A stretch of DNA of 6,363 nucleotides from positions 1-6,363 of the forward strand of contig UQLZ01000079.1 in the NCBI GenBank assembly GCA_900541935.1, written 5' to 3'. The position numbers and the translations under genes were made by a program. Source of the stretch: an uncultured Prevotellaceae bacterium (GTDB lineage Bacteria; Bacteroidota; Bacteroidia; Bacteroidales; Muribaculaceae). This document shows, one piece after another, positions 6,314 through 6,363 of this stretch; positions within the stretch are counted from its first letter, which is position 1, and the number at the start of each line of letters is the position of its first letter. The notes under the pieces are model-generated. The model saw nothing but the letters and a program-made list of their open reading frames with translations, ran no database searches and was not told the DNA's origin.

Positions 6314-6363
6314 CTAGTCCTAAATAAGCGTTACAAAAATTACTACTTATTATAAGGACAAAA
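6310..6363. repeat. Right arm of the 54-bp inverted repeat
   Basis: This is the exact reverse complement of 2-55. The arm starts at the last base of the final sense codon of the hydrolase gene, so that gene's TGA stop (6311-6313) is the first thing the repeat contributes. On the plus strand the first 18 bases carry stop codons in all three frames (TGA 6311, TAG 6315, TAA 6325). The same internal hairpin is present, with stem halves 6317-6328 and 6346-6359. Transcription of the hydrolase runs into this arm, and leftward transcription of the other operon runs into the left arm. Both RNAs would therefore end with the same sequence. Confidence 0.95.
6317..6359 (+). other. Imperfect hairpin inside the repeat arm (mirror copy at 6-48)
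   Basis: GTCCTAAATAAG (6317-6328) can pair with 6346-6359 through 12 base pairs, with two single-base bulges (A6352 and A6354), leaving a 17-nt loop. Read outward from either operon, the same hairpin would lie in the 3' untranslated RNA. It is not a typical intrinsic terminator: the stem is AT-rich, the loop is long, and it is followed by A residues rather than a T tract. Two inverted half-sites around a centre also resemble the layout of a tyrosine-recombinase core site, but no family consensus is recognised. Confidence 0.5.

Noticed and set aside
2..6363. Complete transposon or insertion sequence
   Set aside because: Terminal inverted repeats are present, but no transposase, integrase or resolvase is encoded inside and the cargo looks like housekeeping genes, so autonomous mobility is not supported.

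Overview
The window looks like Bacteroidota, most likely Bacteroidales. The DNA is AT-rich. The RR and hydrolase genes have exact TAnnTTTG (-7) promoter elements just upstream and no clear Shine-Dalgarno sequence. The proteins also read like Bacteroidales families, notably a long PiT phosphate permease with a PhoU-like tail. This placement rests on sequence style and family memory; no database search was made.

Layout: two transcription units diverge from a control region at about 3112-3362. Leftward (minus strand) are a PiT-type phosphate transporter (811-3111) and a small membrane-anchored protein (83-748) that resembles the transporter's own PhoU-like tail. Rightward (plus strand) are an OmpR/PhoB-family response regulator (3363-4058), a PhoR-type histidine kinase overlapping it by 17 nt (4042-5472), and a serine alpha/beta hydrolase (5552-6313) with its own -7 element.

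How the genes may work together: the kinase probably senses an extracytoplasmic signal and phosphorylates the regulator. Upstream of the transporter are three 7-bp direct repeats with an exact 11-bp period (3157-3185, minus strand), which is Pho-box architecture, so the regulator may control the transporter from there. The transporter's PhoU-like tail and the downstream PhoU-like protein would then be candidates for flux control or feedback. That circuit is inferred from arrangement and motifs. The hydrolase has no evident mechanistic link to it.

The most striking structural feature is a perfect 54-bp inverted repeat that closes the window at both ends (2-55 and 6310-6363). Both operons read outward into it, so both transcripts would carry the same 3' sequence, which can fold into a 12-bp imperfect hairpin. 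The right arm supplies the hydrolase stop codon. Candidate explanations are an invertible segment, terminal repeats of a mobile unit whose recombinase is elsewhere, a dispersed extragenic repeat or shared 3' element, or an assembly break at a repeat. No transposase, recombinase, tRNA, rRNA or CRISPR array is visible.
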